DNA from: Bacteroidales bacterium
Lineage (GTDB): Bacteria > Bacteroidota > Bacteroidia > Bacteroidales > UBA932
Assembly (NCBI GenBank): GCA_017544265.1
Contig: JAFYEM010000043.1
Coordinates: 1-59,795, forward strand
Length of the DNA stretch: 59,795 bases
Direction of reading: 5' to 3'
Numbering within the stretch: position 1 is the stretch's first letter; every line of letters starts with the position of its first letter. This document shows, piece after piece, positions 23,073 to 31,651 of this stretch. Under the pieces are notes generated by a model that made no database searches, was not told the DNA's origin, and saw only the letters and a list, made by a program, of their open reading frames with translations. Position numbers and translations under genes: made by a program.

Positions 23073-23675
23073 ATGTTGAAACGAATCGTCCTCTCCCTTT
23101 CAGTTCTCGCAGTGGTGCTTGGATGCAGCAATGCCCCTTTCACTCCTGCAGAAAGAGAGATTATCACTCTGTCCGACTCTCTGATGAATGTGCTGACCAT
23201 GCCGCTTGACAGCGCGGTTCTTCGTGCAAAAAGCATAGACTTCTCTGAAAAGGAACTCTCTTCTCCCCTTCTGAAAACCCTGATGGACAAAATGCTCTAT
23301 ACCGTCACCGACCCTTCCCAGGACGGCGTCGGGATAGCCGGTCCGCAGGTCGGGCTCAACCGCCGTATCATTCTGGTACAGCGTTTCGACAAGGAAGGCG
23401 AGCCTTTCGAGTGCTATCTGAACGTCAGGATAGACAGTCTTTCCGGCGAAATCGTACGCGGACCCGAGGGCTGCCTGTCCATTCCCGGGAAGCGCGGAAT
23501 CGTCCCCAGGCGCAGCACAGCCCATATTTCTTATGTCTATCCGGGCGAAAGCGAAAGACGCAGTGAGAGAGTTGACGGCTTCCCGGCGATTATCTTCCAG
23601 CACGAAACAGACCACCTCGAAGGTCGGCTCTATACCGACATCGCGGACACGGTCTTCGTGACTCAGGGCCTATAG
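23073..23675 (+). CDS. Peptide deformylase with lipoprotein signal
   Basis: A 200-residue protein of the peptide deformylase family. All three metal-site motifs are intact: GVGIAGPQVG (residues 85-94), EGCLS (Cys134) and QHETDHLEG (His177, Glu178, His181). Unlike cytoplasmic Def, it begins with a clear lipoprotein signal (MLKRIVLSLSVLAVVLGCS, Cys18), so the catalytic domain should sit outside the cytoplasm on a membrane. PDF normally removes N-formyl groups from nascent proteins at the ribosome. An exported form might act on formylated peptides or another substrate, or might be a resistance or scavenging enzyme (inferred). The last six bases overlap the convergent hemerythrin-LuxR gene. Confidence 0.85.
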   Translation: MLKRIVLSLSVLAVVLGCSNAPFTPAEREIITLSDSLMNVLTMPLDSAVLRAKSIDFSEKELSSPLLKTLMDKMLYTVTDPSQDGVGIAGPQVGLNRRIILVQRFDKEGEPFECYLNVRIDSLSGEIVRGPEGCLSIPGKRGIVPRRSTAHISYVYPGESERRSERVDGFPAIIFQHETDHLEGRLYTDIADTVFVTQGL

Positions 23676-24587
23676 CTCCACAAGGTTGTTGAGGATGGCG
23701 TAAGCCGTGAGGCCGGCGATGGTTTTGATGCCGGTTTTACGGCTTATATTTTTGCGGTGGGTAATCACCGTATGGATGGAGATGTTGTATTTGGCGGCTA
23801 TCTCCTTGTTCAGGAGCCCCTGGTCCACACCGACCAGAATCTCCTTCTCGCGTGCCGAAAGAGCGTCGGAGGTGTCCTCCTCAGCTGCCGGTTCTGCAGA
23901 TTCTATGTCCTCCAGCCGGTTCACCGCCGGAATCAGGATATTGTCTTCTATAATGGTGTGCTTGTGAAGATCAGTCTCCAGGGTGAAAAGCTCCGAAAGT
24001 GCACGCTGAATCAGCTGCTGCTCGCACTGCGCGGGAAGATAGGTCATTATCAGTTTCTTAAGGTCGTCCAGTTTTTCCTGGACATCCGAGTGCTGATATT
24101 CATACTGGCCTATGGAGAAATCCTCGTCGGCGCTGTCGTCAAGCATAGCCTCCACATAGGGGAAGACTACTGTTTCCTCGTATTCGAAATGCTTTGAAAG
24201 TTCGTCGGTATAGTCTGAAAAAAAGCGGGAAATAATCATCTTGTGAGTATCCCCGCAGGGTTCCATCAAGACGTCCAGGGCAGCCCTCAGGGATTTCACG
24301 ACAGTGTCCTGGTAGTATGAGTGAGACAGGCGCAAATAGCGAAGCACATCTCTTAAATCGACCTTTTCCAGAACTTCACGTGAAGGCGTGTAACTCTCAT
24401 CAAGATAGACATTACAGATAAGCAGGAAAGTCTCTGCATTCACTCCCCCCCGGCGGCATACCTCGTCCACGGTCTCATCACCGAAGCCAAACGAGAGCCC
24501 GACCCTTTCCAGCACTCCTGAAAGGCTGAAATCGCGGTTCATGACTTCCGCCATCTTCATATCCGGCGACAGCAATTCCTTCTTCAT
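23670..24587 (-). CDS. Hemerythrin-domain regulator with LuxR-type HTH
   Basis: A 305-residue cytoplasmic protein with three parts. Residues 10-60 resemble the N-terminal ScdA/RIC domain (MAEVMNRDFSLSGVLERVGL), but its usual Cys-Cys pair is replaced by FGFGD. Residues about 85-225 form a hemerythrin-like four-helix bundle with candidate diiron ligands in RLSHSYY, HFEYEETVVFP, QYEYQHSD and HKHTIIEDNILIP. The C-terminal 65 residues are a LuxR/GerE helix-turn-helix (LSAREKEILVGVDQGLLNKE and IHTVITHRKNISRKTGI). This suggests a one-component regulator that senses oxygen, nitric oxide or iron through a diiron centre. It is a single gene with no evident target beside it. Confidence 0.85.
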   Translation of the reverse strand: MKKELLSPDMKMAEVMNRDFSLSGVLERVGLSFGFGDETVDEVCRRGGVNAETFLLICNVYLDESYTPSREVLEKVDLRDVLRYLRLSHSYYQDTVVKSLRAALDVLMEPCGDTHKMIISRFFSDYTDELSKHFEYEETVVFPYVEAMLDDSADEDFSIGQYEYQHSDVQEKLDDLKKLIMTYLPAQCEQQLIQRALSELFTLETDLHKHTIIEDNILIPAVNRLEDIESAEPAAEEDTSDALSAREKEILVGVDQGLLNKEIAAKYNISIHTVITHRKNISRKTGIKTIAGLTAYAILNNLVEL

Positions 24588-24689
24588 GTCAGACTATATT
24601 ATCAAATGCAGATGCAAATATACATTTTAAAAGTCGATTTTCCCCTCCCAATTAATAGGTATTTATGAAGAAAATAGCGGGAAAATATC

Positions 24690-24697
24690 TATATTTG
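24690..24697 (+). promoter_or_regulatory. -7 element directly before the FecCD gene
   Basis: TATATTTG ends six bases before the ATG at 24704, so the transcript probably begins at or beside the start codon. The -33 region is poor. Confidence 0.5.
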
Positions 24698-24703
24698 TAG
24701 GTT

Positions 24704-25504
24704 ATGATTCTTCTGAGCATACTGTATGTCATCCTGTCCGGCATCGCACTGCCTGTGGGCGGAATTCAAATGCAGTATCTATGGCGCAACCAACTGGGCG
24801 ACGTCTATTCCCTGGGACTCGGCAGCGCGGCCTGGCTCGGAGCCGCTGCCGCGACAATGAGCGGCTGGTGCTCGCTCACCGTGGGCAGTTTCATCTGCAC
24901 CCTGCTATGCACTCTCGTATGCTTTCTGATCACCTTCAAAGTAAATACCCAGCAGCTGATCACCTTCGGAATACTCTTCGGCACCTTCATAGGCTCGCTC
25001 GGCACCATAGTCGTCACCAACGCTCCAACCGGAGACCTGCTGAAGCAATACTACCTCTGGGGCGCCGCCAACTTCCGCCTCGAAGGAGTAACCAACTGGG
25101 ACATAGTATTTTCACTCTGCCTGTTCGCAGTTGGACTTGCAGCCGCACTGTTCTCCGCCGGGGAACTGAGCCGGCATTTCCGTGGCGAGATCGAACTCCC
25201 CGCCTGGAAAAAAGCCATTCTTCTTCTCGCAATAATGTGCCTTGTTACCAGCGCGGTGAGTATCTGCGGCCCGATAGGCTTCATTTCCCTCGGAGTCCCG
25301 AACCTGAGCCGCCTGATTTGCCAAGACAGCGACATCCGGAGGCACTACCTGATTTCCTCCGCGATGGGCATCGGCCTGCTGCTGATTACCTATCTGGTTG
25401 TCCAGTATGTGAACTTCGGAATCTATCTTCCAGTAAGCGCCACCATGGCCATACTTGCCCTGCCCCTGATGGCCCTGATTTTCGTAAAAGGAGCAAAGCG
25501 GTGA
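24704..25504 (+). CDS. FecCD-type ABC transporter permease, N-terminally short
   Basis: A 266-residue membrane protein related to BtuC/FecCD permeases of iron-siderophore, heme or cobalamin importers. Family segments are visible: GGIQMQYLWRNQLGDVYSLG (compare GALMQGLFRNPLADPYLLG), ITFGILFGTFIGSL and CGPIGFISLGVPNLSRLI with the coupling helix. Typical members have about 330 residues. Here the first one or two helices are absent and the frame opens directly at the helix before MQYLWRN. No ATPase or binding protein gene is adjacent. It is followed one base later by ruvC. It may be a divergent functional permease or a remnant preserved by the operon. Confidence 0.75.
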   Translation: MILLSILYVILSGIALPVGGIQMQYLWRNQLGDVYSLGLGSAAWLGAAAATMSGWCSLTVGSFICTLLCTLVCFLITFKVNTQQLITFGILFGTFIGSLGTIVVTNAPTGDLLKQYYLWGAANFRLEGVTNWDIVFSLCLFAVGLAAALFSAGELSRHFRGEIELPAWKKAILLLAIMCLVTSAVSICGPIGFISLGVPNLSRLICQDSDIRRHYLISSAMGIGLLLITYLVVQYVNFGIYLPVSATMAILALPLMALIFVKGAKR

Positions 25505-25505
25505 T

Positions 25506-26063
25506 ATGGACAAGCCCATGACCATACTTGGAATAGACCCCGGAACGAATCTTCTCGGCTTCGGAATCATCCGCGCAGTAGGAAAGAAACCCGAATATGT
25601 GGACATGGGAGTGCTGGACATGCGGAAAGACAAGGACAGTTACGGAAAACTCCGCGCAATTTACGACTGTATCAGCGAGGTCTGCAAGAATTACCGTCCG
25701 GACTGCCTCGCCATAGAATCTCCTTTCTATGCCAAAAACGCCCAGGTAGTGCTTAAACTCGGTCGGGCCCAGGGCGCAGCGATGATAGCGGCCCTTGAGT
25801 ATGGAATCGAGGTCACTGAATATGCCCCAAGAAGCGCAAAGCAGGCAATTGTGGGCAACGGCGCCGCATCCAAGGAACAAGTACAGCTGATGCTCGAACG
25901 AACCCTTGGCGTAAAGCTTGATACACAGCATCTTGACGCCACAGACGCGCTTGCGATAGCCCTTTGCCATTACTATAAATTAACCTCCCCGATGGCATCA
26001 AAATTGCATAGTGGAGGCGGCTGGGAAAAGTTCATCAAGGACAATCCCGGCCGGGTTTTATGA
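25506..26063 (+). CDS. ruvC: Crossover junction endodeoxyribonuclease RuvC
   Basis: A 185-residue Holliday-junction resolvase. The four catalytic acids are seen in ILGIDPGT (Asp11), LAIESPFYAKN (Glu) and HLDATDALAIALCH (two Asp). RuvC cuts junctions symmetrically after RuvAB branch migration. The gene starts one base after the FecCD stop; MTILGIDPG four codons later is an alternative start. A large outer-membrane protein gene begins 12 bases downstream, so ruvC sits inside a plus-strand run with genes of unrelated function. Confidence 0.95.
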   Translation: MDKPMTILGIDPGTNLLGFGIIRAVGKKPEYVDMGVLDMRKDKDSYGKLRAIYDCISEVCKNYRPDCLAIESPFYAKNAQVVLKLGRAQGAAMIAALEYGIEVTEYAPRSAKQAIVGNGAASKEQVQLMLERTLGVKLDTQHLDATDALAIALCHYYKLTSPMASKLHSGGGWEKFIKDNPGRVL

Positions 26064-26075
26064 CGTACTTGACAA

Positions 26076-29045
26076 ATGAAAAAAACCTTAGTTCTCCTAC
26101 TCGGAATTCTGCTCTGCATCTGCTCCTTCGCGCAGGGTCATTCCATCCGCCTGAAACTTGAGGACTCCTCAAACGGCGAGCCTGTCGGTTTCGCCACAGT
26201 ACACATCACCCGCGAAGGCGCCAAAACCGCGCTGAAATATACTCTCAGCGATGCCGACGGCAATGTGCTGCTGGAGAAGATCCGCTCTGGCAAATACACC
26301 ATTTCCAGCGAGCTTATGGGTTACAAGAACTGGCAGACCGAGATAGATCTGAAGGCGGACCTGGACCTCGGCACCGTCAAAGTGGAGCCAGACCAGCAGT
26401 TCATAGACGCCGCGACTGTAACGGCAGCCGGCAATCCGATAGTGGTCAAGAAAGACACGGTCGAGTACAATGCGTCCTCCTTCATGCAGAGGGACAATGA
26501 CATGCTCGAGGACCTTCTGAAGAAGCTCCCGGGCGTGGAAGTCGCCGAAAACGGCTCCGTGACCTTCAACGGCGAAGAGATAAAGAAAATCACAATTGAC
26601 GGCAAGACATTCTTCCTGGACGATCCGCAGCTGGCGACCAAGAACCTCCCTTCCAAGATTGTCGATAAGCTGAAAGTCATCCAGAAAAAATCCGAGCAGG
26701 CCGAATTCACCGGCATCGACGACGGCGAAGAAGAAATGGTCATCGACCTCACTGTCAAGAAAGGCATGCTGAAAGGCTGGTTCGGAAACATTATGGCCGG
26801 CGGCGGACACGATATCCCCGGGAAGCAGACGTCGTCATTCGGTACTGACAGCGGCGACTGGCGTTATCAGGGAGCCGGTTTCATAGGCAACTTCACAGAT
26901 AGCCGCCAGCTCAGCATAATTCTCAACGGCAACAACACCAACAACCGCGGATTCAACGACATTTCCGGGTCTATGATGGGCAACATGCGCGGCGGAGGCG
27001 GCGGAATGGGCCGGGGCCAGGGCGGCTGGGGAAATTCCAACGGTATCACCACTTCATATATGGCCGGTGCCAACGGCGCCTGGACACTCTTCGGAGGCAA
27101 TATGGACCTCAGCGGAAACTATGTCTTCAACGGCACTGAAAAGCAGGTTCTCGAGCGCAGTTCCAAGACCACCTATCTGGAAGACCGCAACCTCATCTAC
27201 GACAACGGCATACCCAATAAAGAAGGCGAAAGGATGGGCGGATACAACCGCACGAATTCCTACGGACACCGCTTCGGAGTGCGTCTGGAGCATAAATTCT
27301 CTGAAAATACATCCATAATTTTCCAGCCTACCGTGAATTTCGGAACCGGCAATTACAGCCAGTTCTCGCGATTCAAGACGAGTATCGACCGACTTGACGG
27401 CAGGGATGTCCAGGAACTGAACGACGGCTTCACCAATTCCACAGGCCGCAACCGCAACCTTTCCACAGACGGATTCTTCCTCTTCCGCCAGCGGCTTGGA
27501 ATTCCAGGAAGGACCATTTCCCTTATGAGCCGCTACTCCTTCTCCTGGAACCGGCTGTACGACGGAATCAACCAGTCCCTTACGAATGAATACAACGGGA
27601 GTGAGATTACCGGGGCAGAGAGAGTCAACCAGAAATTCACCAACAAGTCCAATTCCTCTTCGGTATTCGCCCGACTGGTCTATACCGAGCCTCTTGGCGC
27701 CGGATTCTACGTGGAAGCCAATTACCGCTTCTCCTGGAACAAGAACTTCTCAAAGAAGGAAACCGAGGATTTTCCTGTCCTCAAGGACAAGACAGACGGC
27801 TTTATCGCAGAGACCAGTGGAATCCCCAATCCGACCTATTCCAACGAAATCACCAACCAGTCCATCAACCATACCGCAGGCGTGAACCTAATGTTCCAGA
27901 AGGAAAAAATCCGTGCCCAACTCGGTGTGGCGGCGAATCCGACCTCGACATTCAACCGGACCATACGCGCCGGAGTGGACACGACCTACACGTCAAAAGT
28001 GCTGAACTGGGCTCCACAGGCCATGTTATGGTATGAAATAGACGACAACACAAACGTCCGTTTCTTCTATCACGGCCGCAGCGCGCAGCCTTCCACCTCC
28101 CAGCTCATGCCAGTGCCGGACAACACCGACCCTCTGAACGTATCCTTCGGCAACCCCTACCTGAAGCCTTACTTCAATCACAACATGAGAGGCGAGTTCC
28201 GCATCACCAACAAGAAGACCTTCTTCACTTTCAATGTCTATTTCAACGGTTCGTTCGTACAGTCCCCCATCGTCCACTCGACCTGGTACGGAGTTGACGG
28301 CGTGTCATACAATATGCCAGTCAACGGCCCTACGTCAGTGAACGCCAATATCCGCACCTTCTTGAATACGCCCATCGCCAAGTCCGATTTCTCCATCTAC
28401 AATATGCTGAACGTCGGCTACAGCGCCTCCTCCTCGTATGTTGGAAGCAATATCCAGACGGACAAGTTCTATAAGGACGGCGAATTTGACTATGACGCGT
28501 TCCACGATGTCTATGACGACCTGGACTTCACCGAGAACCGCATCCGCACCCTCACCGTGACGGAGCGAATCCGCTTCACCTACAAACTGGACAACCTGGA
28601 GCTTCAGTTGGGCGGAAGGACCCGCTTTAATCATTCCTGGTACTCGATTACTTCACTGAACTCCACATCCACCTTCAACAACCAGATCAGGTTCAACGCC
28701 ACCTACAACTGGAATCTTCCCGGCCTGTCCTTCGACACCCAGCTGGAATACAACTGGTACGCCGGCTACGTCACCCCTCAGGACGACCAGTGGGTATGGA
28801 ACGCCCAGATATCCAAACTTCTCTTCAAGAAGAAAGTCACCCTCGCCGTACGCGCCTACGATATTCTAAACCAGGCCAAGAACCTGACTGTGACCGATAA
28901 TTCAAACTACCATCAGGAATCACTCAACAATACACTCGGACGTTACATCATAGTTTCCCTTACCTGGCGCTTCGGAACCCAGAAGCCGAATCCGCGCGGC
29001 GGCGGCTTCGGCGGTCACGGCGGCGGACGCGGTCCACGCTTCTAA
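26076..29045 (+). CDS. Large outer-membrane beta-barrel protein with carboxypeptidase-like domain
   Basis: A 989-residue protein with a signal peptide (ending near CSFAQG), an N-terminal carboxypeptidase-regulatory-like beta-sandwich (about residues 22-105, GEPVGFATVHITREG and SGKYTISSELMGYKNW), a TonB-receptor-like plug segment (YNASSFMQRDNDMLEDLLKK and LPGVEVAENGSVTFNGEEI) and a long barrel of the OMP_b-brl type. Two Gly-rich, Arg-containing patches occur: RGGGGGMGRGQGGWG (about 310-324) and the C-terminal RGGGFGGHGGGRGPRF. SusC-type TonB box features are not obvious, and no SusD partner follows. It may transport or display a ligand, perhaps for the ACP-KS genes 20 bases downstream (inferred from position only). 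Confidence 0.8.
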   Translation: MKKTLVLLLGILLCICSFAQGHSIRLKLEDSSNGEPVGFATVHITREGAKTALKYTLSDADGNVLLEKIRSGKYTISSELMGYKNWQTEIDLKADLDLGTVKVEPDQQFIDAATVTAAGNPIVVKKDTVEYNASSFMQRDNDMLEDLLKKLPGVEVAENGSVTFNGEEIKKITIDGKTFFLDDPQLATKNLPSKIVDKLKVIQKKSEQAEFTGIDDGEEEMVIDLTVKKGMLKGWFGNIMAGGGHDIPGKQTSSFGTDSGDWRYQGAGFIGNFTDSRQLSIILNGNNTNNRGFNDISGSMMGNMRGGGGGMGRGQGGWGNSNGITTSYMAGANGAWTLFGGNMDLSGNYVFNGTEKQVLERSSKTTYLEDRNLIYDNGIPNKEGERMGGYNRTNSYGHRFGVRLEHKFSENTSIIFQPTVNFGTGNYSQFSRFKTSIDRLDGRDVQELNDGFTNSTGRNRNLSTDGFFLFRQRLGIPGRTISLMSRYSFSWNRLYDGINQSLTNEYNGSEITGAERVNQKFTNKSNSSSVFARLVYTEPLGAGFYVEANYRFSWNKNFSKKETEDFPVLKDKTDGFIAETSGIPNPTYSNEITNQSINHTAGVNLMFQKEKIRAQLGVAANPTSTFNRTIRAGVDTTYTSKVLNWAPQAMLWYEIDDNTNVRFFYHGRSAQPSTSQLMPVPDNTDPLNVSFGNPYLKPYFNHNMRGEFRITNKKTFFTFNVYFNGSFVQSPIVHSTWYGVDGVSYNMPVNGPTSVNANIRTFLNTPIAKSDFSIYNMLNVGYSASSSYVGSNIQTDKFYKDGEFDYDAFHDVYDDLDFTENRIRTLTVTERIRFTYKLDNLELQLGGRTRFNHSWYSITSLNSTSTFNNQIRFNATYNWNLPGLSFDTQLEYNWYAGYVTPQDDQWVWNAQISKLLFKKKVTLAVRAYDILNQAKNLTVTDNSNYHQESLNNTLGRYIIVSLTWRFGTQKPNPRGGGFGGHGGGRGPRF

Positions 29046-29065
29046 AAGAAAATCAAAATTTTATC

Positions 29066-29434
29066 ATGGACAATAATATTGAGCAAAGACTAAAAGAACT
29101 GCTGGTCCCAATCCTCGGGCTTGATTCGGCTGACGAGATTTCATCTGACAGCGCCCTGGTGAGGGATCTCGGCGCAGAAAGCATAGACTACATCGAAATC
29201 CTTTACGCCATCGAAAATGAATTCGGAGTGAAAATCAACATGTCTGAAATATCTTCATACGACTGCGGACCCGACGGTCCCCCTGCCGACGGCCGCCTCA
29301 CCGAAAAACTCGCCGAAAGGATCAACAGTGAATTCGGCGGCAGCCAGTTCAAGGCCGGAATGACCACGACAGACATTTTCCAGCTAATTTCTGTCCATAA
29401 CATCGCTGTGCTGATAGAGAAAAAACTTGCCTGA
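29066..29434 (+). CDS. Acyl carrier protein-like protein
   Basis: A 122-residue carrier protein. The phosphopantetheine site is the Ser in LGAESIDYIEI (about residue 39), a variant of the DSLD/DSID motif; helix II continues as LYAIENEFGVKI. It is longer than FabD-pathway AcpP (about 78 residues) because of an insertion SSYDCGPDGPPADGRLTEKL between helices II and IV, which suggests a dedicated rather than housekeeping carrier. It is the first of five closely packed genes (ACP, dehydratase, CLF-like, KS, KR), beginning 20 bases after the outer-membrane protein gene. Confidence 0.85.
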   Translation: MDNNIEQRLKELLVPILGLDSADEISSDSALVRDLGAESIDYIEILYAIENEFGVKINMSEISSYDCGPDGPPADGRLTEKLAERINSEFGGSQFKAGMTTTDIFQLISVHNIAVLIEKKLA

Positions 29435-29436
29435 AT

Positions 29437-29907
29437 ATGCGCTTCTATCTTGTAGACAAAGTTCTTGAGATGTCTCCCGGAAAGTATGTCGAGGGGGTGA
29501 AGTGCATATCTCTGAGCGACGATATCTTCAACGAGCATTTCCCCGGCTATCCCATTTTCCCGGGTTCCCTGATGATAGAAGGAATGGCTCAGATGAGCGG
29601 CATATTCCTGGAATGGTGCCGCAAGGAGGCCGGATACTCCCCCCGCAGGGCCGCCCTTACTCTGGTGCAGAAAATGAAATTCCGCGACATAGTCACACCT
29701 GGAGACAGGCTGATTTACAGGGCCGATGTCAAAAGCCTGTACCCGGAAGAGTACGGTGTAGTGACCGTCAAGGCCCTTAAAGACGGCAAACTATGCGCTG
29801 AAGGAGAACTGCTTTTCACTTTCCTTGAGATTACCGACCCCAAAATGCTGGAAATCTCGGACACCATCTCCGCATTCGCCTGCCGGGATGCAAAAATAGT
29901 GTTATGA
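29437..29907 (+). CDS. 3-hydroxyacyl-ACP dehydratase, FabZ-like
   Basis: A 156-residue hot-dog-fold enzyme. The active-site helix HFPGYPIFPGSLMIEGMAQ carries His34 and Glu48 with the spacing typical of FabZ/FabA. It should dehydrate 3-hydroxyacyl-ACP to enoyl-ACP. The gene starts two bases after the ACP stop and overlaps the next start by four bases (ATGA). A second, housekeeping FabZ is expected elsewhere; the position beside a private ACP and KS points to a special acyl product. Confidence 0.85.
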   Translation: MRFYLVDKVLEMSPGKYVEGVKCISLSDDIFNEHFPGYPIFPGSLMIEGMAQMSGIFLEWCRKEAGYSPRRAALTLVQKMKFRDIVTPGDRLIYRADVKSLYPEEYGVVTVKALKDGKLCAEGELLFTFLEITDPKMLEISDTISAFACRDAKIVL

Positions 29908-30467
29908 AAGCAGTCTATCGCTCATTTGGTGCCTATGAAGAAATTCCTGTCCTGCCGCTTCTGAAGAAACGGAAACTGTTCAAGTATTATAACCGGGAGT
30001 CCATGGCAGCCGTACTTGTTGCGGACGGCTTTCTGAAAGCCAATCCTGTACCCGGGGACACAGCCTTCTTCTACGCCTCCGCAGAAGTCGAGAACTACTC
30101 TGTCTTCAGGGATATTTACGACAGATATCTGCAGTCCGGAATGGAGGAATTCGACGCGGCCGGCTACATCGCCATGACCCCTCCCCAGTCCCAGTTCAAG
30201 ATGATGAGGAATATGGTTTCCTGTTTCATCTCCATAGAAAATGAACTGAGAGGCGACAACAATATCATCGTTGACAGCGCCTCTGCGCTTCTCTATTCTG
30301 CAATCACTGCCAGGACAGAAAGTGAAGTGCTCCTCGGTGCCGGCTTCCTTCACTATGACGGCAGCGTGGAAAGCGGCTTCGCCCTCGCAAGGCCTGATGA
30401 ACTCCTGCACAATCCCCTGCTCGGCACGGATGCGCCGGCTATAGAATTCTTCAGGAAATGTCAGTAG
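29904..30467 (+). CDS. Half-length ketosynthase-like protein (chain-length-factor type)
   Basis: A 187-residue protein that resembles the N-terminal half of beta-ketoacyl synthases (Ketoacyl-synt_2-like). It includes LLKKRKLFKYYNRESMAAVL, the strand DTAFFYASAEVENYSV, AMTPPQSQFKMMRNMVSCFI and IVDSASALLYSAI, where the catalytic Cys of true KS enzymes (ACATG-like) is replaced by Ser. Related short proteins accompany the KS in aryl-polyene and flexirubin-type clusters as chain-length factors. It probably pairs with the full KS encoded next, whose start overlaps its stop by 10 bases. The functional call is by analogy. Confidence 0.6.
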   Translation: MKAVYRSFGAYEEIPVLPLLKKRKLFKYYNRESMAAVLVADGFLKANPVPGDTAFFYASAEVENYSVFRDIYDRYLQSGMEEFDAAGYIAMTPPQSQFKMMRNMVSCFISIENELRGDNNIIVDSASALLYSAITARTESEVLLGAGFLHYDGSVESGFALARPDELLHNPLLGTDAPAIEFFRKCQ

Positions 30468-31651
30468 TAATCACGGGTATAGGCGCCTGCAGTCCACTAG
30501 GCTGCAGTTTCCAGGAGAGCATGGAAACCCTCCGGAAGGGGCTTCCCTGCGTGGATGATATCGAGAACCTGGACACCCGTGGCTTTCCGGTGAAGGCCGC
30601 CGGAGAAATACGCCGTGCCGGGAAGGTAGTCAAAACCAGCAGGGAAATTGACCGCAAGATTTATTTCTTCGACAAAGCGCTTGAGCAGCTCGAATCCACG
30701 ACCGCCTTCAGGGAACGCTACAGGGCAGATCAACTGCTGCTCAACATAGGAGGCGGAGTGGATTATTTCGACATAGAGACCGTCTTGCAGCAGAAGTCCT
30801 TCAGTCCTGGAGCAGGTCACCACAAAATGGCCTCGGATATGCGCGGACTGGCCCGTAAATGGGGCATCGCAGCCGGAAGTCACATATTCGCTTCCGCCTG
30901 CACCGCCTCTGCCCAGGCAATAGGCCTGTCATTCCGTATGCTTAAACGCGGCCTTGCCGGCGCCATAATCAGCGGCGGCAGCGATTCCATGATCTCTTAC
31001 ACCAACTATCTTGGTTTCTGCTCTCTCGGGACCCTTTCATCAAGCAGCGATCCTTCCCCTTTCAAATGCAAGCCCTGCGACCTCGAAAGCAGCGGCACCG
31101 TACTCTCTGAGGCATCGGTCGCAATACTGATGGAAAACAGCGGGAATGTTCCGGACAATGTCACTCCCCTCGCGGAAATCACCGGTTACGGCTGCACTAT
31201 GGACGCCATGTCTGTTACCGATCCCGACCCATCAGGCCTGACTGCCGCAAAAGCCGTCCGGGCCGCCCTTGAGGAAGCATCGCTGAGCCCCGATGACATA
31301 GACTGCATCCATCTTCACGGCACCGGAACCATCAAGTGCGCTCCTTCGGAATACAACTGCCTCCGTGAGGTCTTCGGCCCCCGCATAGACAGCATTCCCG
31401 TCTATTCCATGAAAGGTCAGGTGGGACATTCCATCGGCGCCTGCACTGCAGTGGAAATACTCGGAGTGGTGTATTCCCTTCAGAACCAGGTGGTCCTTCC
31501 GACAGTGAATTTCCGGACTCCAAATCCTGCGGCGCCTTTCCGGATGGTAACTGAAGTTCCACTTGAAATACCTGTCAGAAACATACTCAAACTCAACTCC
31601 GCATTCGGAGGTCACAACACTGCATTAATTATTCGGAAATGGGAAAAATAG
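30458..31651 (+). CDS. 3-oxoacyl-ACP synthase, FabF/KS-alpha type
   Basis: A 397-residue condensing enzyme with a complete Cys-His-His triad: Cys148 in SACTASAQAIG, His287 in HLHGTGT and His324 in GQVGHSIGACT; the spacing matches FabF-type KAS II. It condenses malonyl-ACP with a growing acyl-ACP. The N-terminal domain has a Lys/Arg-rich stretch and lacks a loading acyltransferase. It overlaps the CLF-like gene by 10 bases and the ketoreductase gene by 13 bases, so stoichiometric co-translation is likely. Confidence 0.88.
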   Translation: MSVVITGIGACSPLGCSFQESMETLRKGLPCVDDIENLDTRGFPVKAAGEIRRAGKVVKTSREIDRKIYFFDKALEQLESTTAFRERYRADQLLLNIGGGVDYFDIETVLQQKSFSPGAGHHKMASDMRGLARKWGIAAGSHIFASACTASAQAIGLSFRMLKRGLAGAIISGGSDSMISYTNYLGFCSLGTLSSSSDPSPFKCKPCDLESSGTVLSEASVAILMENSGNVPDNVTPLAEITGYGCTMDAMSVTDPDPSGLTAAKAVRAALEEASLSPDDIDCIHLHGTGTIKCAPSEYNCLREVFGPRIDSIPVYSMKGQVGHSIGACTAVEILGVVYSLQNQVVLPTVNFRTPNPAAPFRMVTEVPLEIPVRNILKLNSAFGGHNTALIIRKWEK

